From positions 1,302,001-1,366,000 of the forward strand of contig CP051228.1 in the NCBI GenBank assembly GCA_017792345.1: 64,000 nt of DNA, written 5' to 3'. Made by a program: the position numbers and the translations under genes. Positions 62,553 to 64,000 of this stretch are shown piece by piece (the first letter of the stretch is position 1; each line of letters starts with the position of its first letter). The DNA is from Mesoflavibacter sp. Its GTDB lineage: Bacteria > Pseudomonadota > Alphaproteobacteria > UBA8366 > Aestuariispiraceae. The notes beneath the pieces are model-generated. The model was not told where the DNA came from. It saw nothing but the letters and a program-made list of their open reading frames with translations, and searched no databases.

Positions 62553-63741
62553 CGGACACGCTCCAGGCCGATGCCGTCTTATCCAGGATCGCGACCGCCT
62601 CGTCGATATGGGCTTCTTCGACGATCAGCGGCGGCAGAAGGCGAATGACATTCTCGCCCGCCCCGACGGTCAGCAGGCCGTTGTCGCGCAGGGCGTCGAT
62701 GAATTTCAGGTTGGTGACGTCCGCCGAGCAGACCAGCCCCTGCATCAGACCCGCGCCGCGATGACCGGCGAAAACTTTCGGATGCTTGGCGATCAGGTCT
62801 TCCAGACGGTTCCAGAAATAGGCGCCAACTTTCTCCACGCCTTCCAGGAATCCCGGGGCCAGAATGACATCCATCACGGCATTGCCGACCGCCATGGCCA
62901 GCGGGTTGCCGCCGAAGGTCGTGCCATGCGTGCCGGGCGTCAGGCCGCGTGCGGCCTTTTCCGTCGCCAGGATGGCGCCCATCGGGAAGCCGCCGCCGAT
63001 ACCCTTGGCCGTGGCGATGGCGTCCGGTTCGATCCCAGCCCATTCATGGGCCCACATCTTGCCCGTTCGGCCGTTGCCCGACTGAACCTCGTCCAGGATC
63101 AGCAGGATACCGAACTCGTCCGCCGCCGCGCGCAGATCGCGCAGATACTGCAGCGCGCCGGGGCGCAGCCCGCCCTCGCCCTGGATCGGTTCGATCAGAA
63201 TGGCGGCCGTTTCCGGCCCGATGGCGTCGCGCAGGGCGTTCATGTTGCCGAAGGGCACATTGTCGAAGCCTTCGACCGCCGGACCGAACCCGTCGAGGTA
63301 TTTCTTGTTGTTCGCCGCGGCGATGGTCGCCAGCGAGCGGCCGTGGAAGGCCCCTTCGACGGTTACGACCCGGAACTTTTCCGGATGACCGTCAACCGCG
63401 TGATAGCGCCGCGCCAGCTTGATCAGCCCTTCCAGCGCCTCGACACCGGAATTGCAGAAGAACACGCGGTCGGCGAAAGACTTCTCCGTCAGCCGCCGGG
63501 CCAGTTTCTCACCGTCCGGAATGGTATACAGGTTCGTCGTGTGCCACAGCTTCCCGGCCTGGTCGGTCAGGGCCTTGACCAGATGCGGATGGGCATGGCC
63601 CAGCGCGTTCACGGCGATCCCGGCATAGAAGTCGAGATATCGTCGCCCGTCCGTATCCCACAGATAGACGCCTTCGCCCCGGTCCATCGCGATCGGCGAC
63701 CGGGCATAGGTGTTCATCACTGCGGATTGGGACTCAGACAT
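62542..63741 (-). CDS. argD: Acetylornithine aminotransferase
   Basis: 399 residues of class III PLP aminotransferases: [63 protein letters not shown] and the PLP lysine in [14 protein letters not shown]. It transfers the amino group to N-acetylglutamate semialdehyde in arginine synthesis. ATG 63741 is used although GAGGAG directly abuts it; TTG 63768 and ATG 63717 (MNTYARSP) are alternatives, so the start is uncertain by a few residues. First gene of argD-argF(-hslO). Confidence 0.94.
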   Translation of the reverse strand: MSESQSAVMNTYARSPIAMDRGEGVYLWDTDGRRYLDFYAGIAVNALGHAHPHLVKALTDQAGKLWHTTNLYTIPDGEKLARRLTEKSFADRVFFCNSGVEALEGLIKLARRYHAVDGHPEKFRVVTVEGAFHGRSLATIAAANNKKYLDGFGPAVEGFDNVPFGNMNALRDAIGPETAAILIEPIQGEGGLRPGALQYLRDLRAAADEFGILLILDEVQSGNGRTGKMWAHEWAGIEPDAIATAKGIGGGFPMGAILATEKAARGLTPGTHGTTFGGNPLAMAVGNAVMDVILAPGFLEGVEKVGAYFWNRLEDLIAKHPKVFAGHRGAGLMQGLVCSADVTNLKFIDALRDNGLLTVGAGENVIRLLPPLIVEEAHIDEAVAILDKTASAWSVSDDA

Positions 63742-63885
63742 CTCCTCGTTCTCGCTTTTTCCTGACAATCCCGAAATCGCGTCGGGCGATCGATTACCGC
63801 CCTGATCCCGCGCCGGGAACGCGGGAAATTGCAGTCCTGCGCAGGTTAAGTCAACAATCTGAGGGATGCGCCCAGGGCAGGGAGG

Positions 63886-64000
63886 CTAGAAATTTTCCTT
63901 ATGGAAGCCGAAGCGGAAATCGGCGGCGGTCGCGGCCAGGATTTTCGCCAGCGGGGCCGGACCGCAGAAATAGACGTCGACCTGTTTGCCGGGATTCTCC
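63886..64000 (-). CDS. C-terminal end of an NAD-binding flavin/ferredoxin reductase-type protein
   Basis: Only the last 37 residues are in the window, on the minus strand ending at TAG 63886-63888. The sequence NPGKQVDVYFCGPAPLAKIL, then a segment ending in FHKENF, is the NAD-binding C terminus of ferredoxin:NAD(P) reductase-like domains (V-Y-x-C-G-P motif and a terminal E-x-F), as in ferric reductase-type membrane oxidoreductases or phenol hydroxylase reductases. Which one cannot be told from this piece. The rest of the gene lies beyond the right edge. Confidence 0.75.
   Translation of the reverse strand, partial: ENPGKQVDVYFCGPAPLAKILAATAADFRFGFHKENF

Noticed and set aside
60645-62648. 667-residue open frame antisense to hslO and argF
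   Set aside because: Both minus-strand genes are complete and certain; the plus-strand product is a shadow.

Overview
The window is 64 kb of GC-rich, gene-dense chromosome with about 60 protein genes, no rRNA or tRNA gene that I can see, and no phage or insertion sequence. Gene content and sequence style point to an alphaproteobacterium, probably a free-living Rhodospirillales-like organism: an alphaproteobacterial-type prephenate dehydratase ACT domain, a PraR-like XRE regulator, TRAP carboxylate transport, CaiB-type CoA transferases, aerobic CoA-dependent anthranilate degradation, a cobalamin lower-ligand cluster and a complete urease operon. The taxonomic statement is inference; no marker gene such as 16S is present.

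Layout. 1-9.4 kb: the start of a conserved unknown gene leaving the left edge, an azoreductase, RmuC, a CSS-motif/EAL c-di-GMP phosphodiesterase, an acyl-CoA dehydrogenase-fold enzyme that lacks both usual catalytic glutamates paired with a type III CoA transferase (probable 3-sulfinopropanoyl-CoA desulfinase system), a VOC protein with its WYL-type regulator, and an unknown gene. 9.4-17.1 kb: cytochrome c, then a catabolic locus with an enolase-superfamily enzyme, a three-part TRAP transporter, a large aminopeptidase-T/NicX-like metalloenzyme, a divergent GntR regulator with two matching operators, and a cysteine-dioxygenase-like cupin. 17.3-19.1 kb: a three-PAS histidine kinase. 19.1-26.3 kb: a six-gene operon for anthranilate via 2-aminobenzoyl-CoA with its own MarR regulator. 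26.3-30.5 kb: a D-2-hydroxyacid dehydrogenase, an orphan HlyC-type acyltransferase, an unknown protein, a single-domain response regulator overlapping a convergent Hpt gene, and a YaiI-family protein.

30.5-36.7 kb: cobalamin nucleotide-loop assembly (cobW, cobU, an unknown membrane-anchored protein, a CobC-like phosphatase and cobS in one overlapping operon; cobT divergent), followed by a two-domain kinase. 36.7-42.6 kb: an unknown protein, an XRE regulator with a palindromic operator, a J-domain protein, a gene encoding an XRE DNA-binding domain fused to prephenate dehydratase, a REP-like repeat cluster, nudC and a lipoprotein. 42.7-44.3 kb: a hipBA toxin-antitoxin pair with AT-rich operators. 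44.5-49.6 kb: urease operon ureDABCEFG. 49.7-64 kb: a 1511-residue hybrid kinase with triplicated PAS modules, a trypsin-like protease, a TauE permease, an MFS transporter, glycerol kinase, a lipoprotein hydrolase, another lipoprotein, Hsp33, argF and argD, and the end of a flavin/ferredoxin reductase-type gene running off the right edge.

The strongest unusual items are the HTH-prephenate dehydratase fusion with a promoter positioned for leaderless transcription, the acyl-CoA dehydrogenase without catalytic glutamate, the GntR-controlled NicX-like/TRAP locus, the HlyC acyltransferase without a toxin, and several clean palindromic operators beside their likely regulators.
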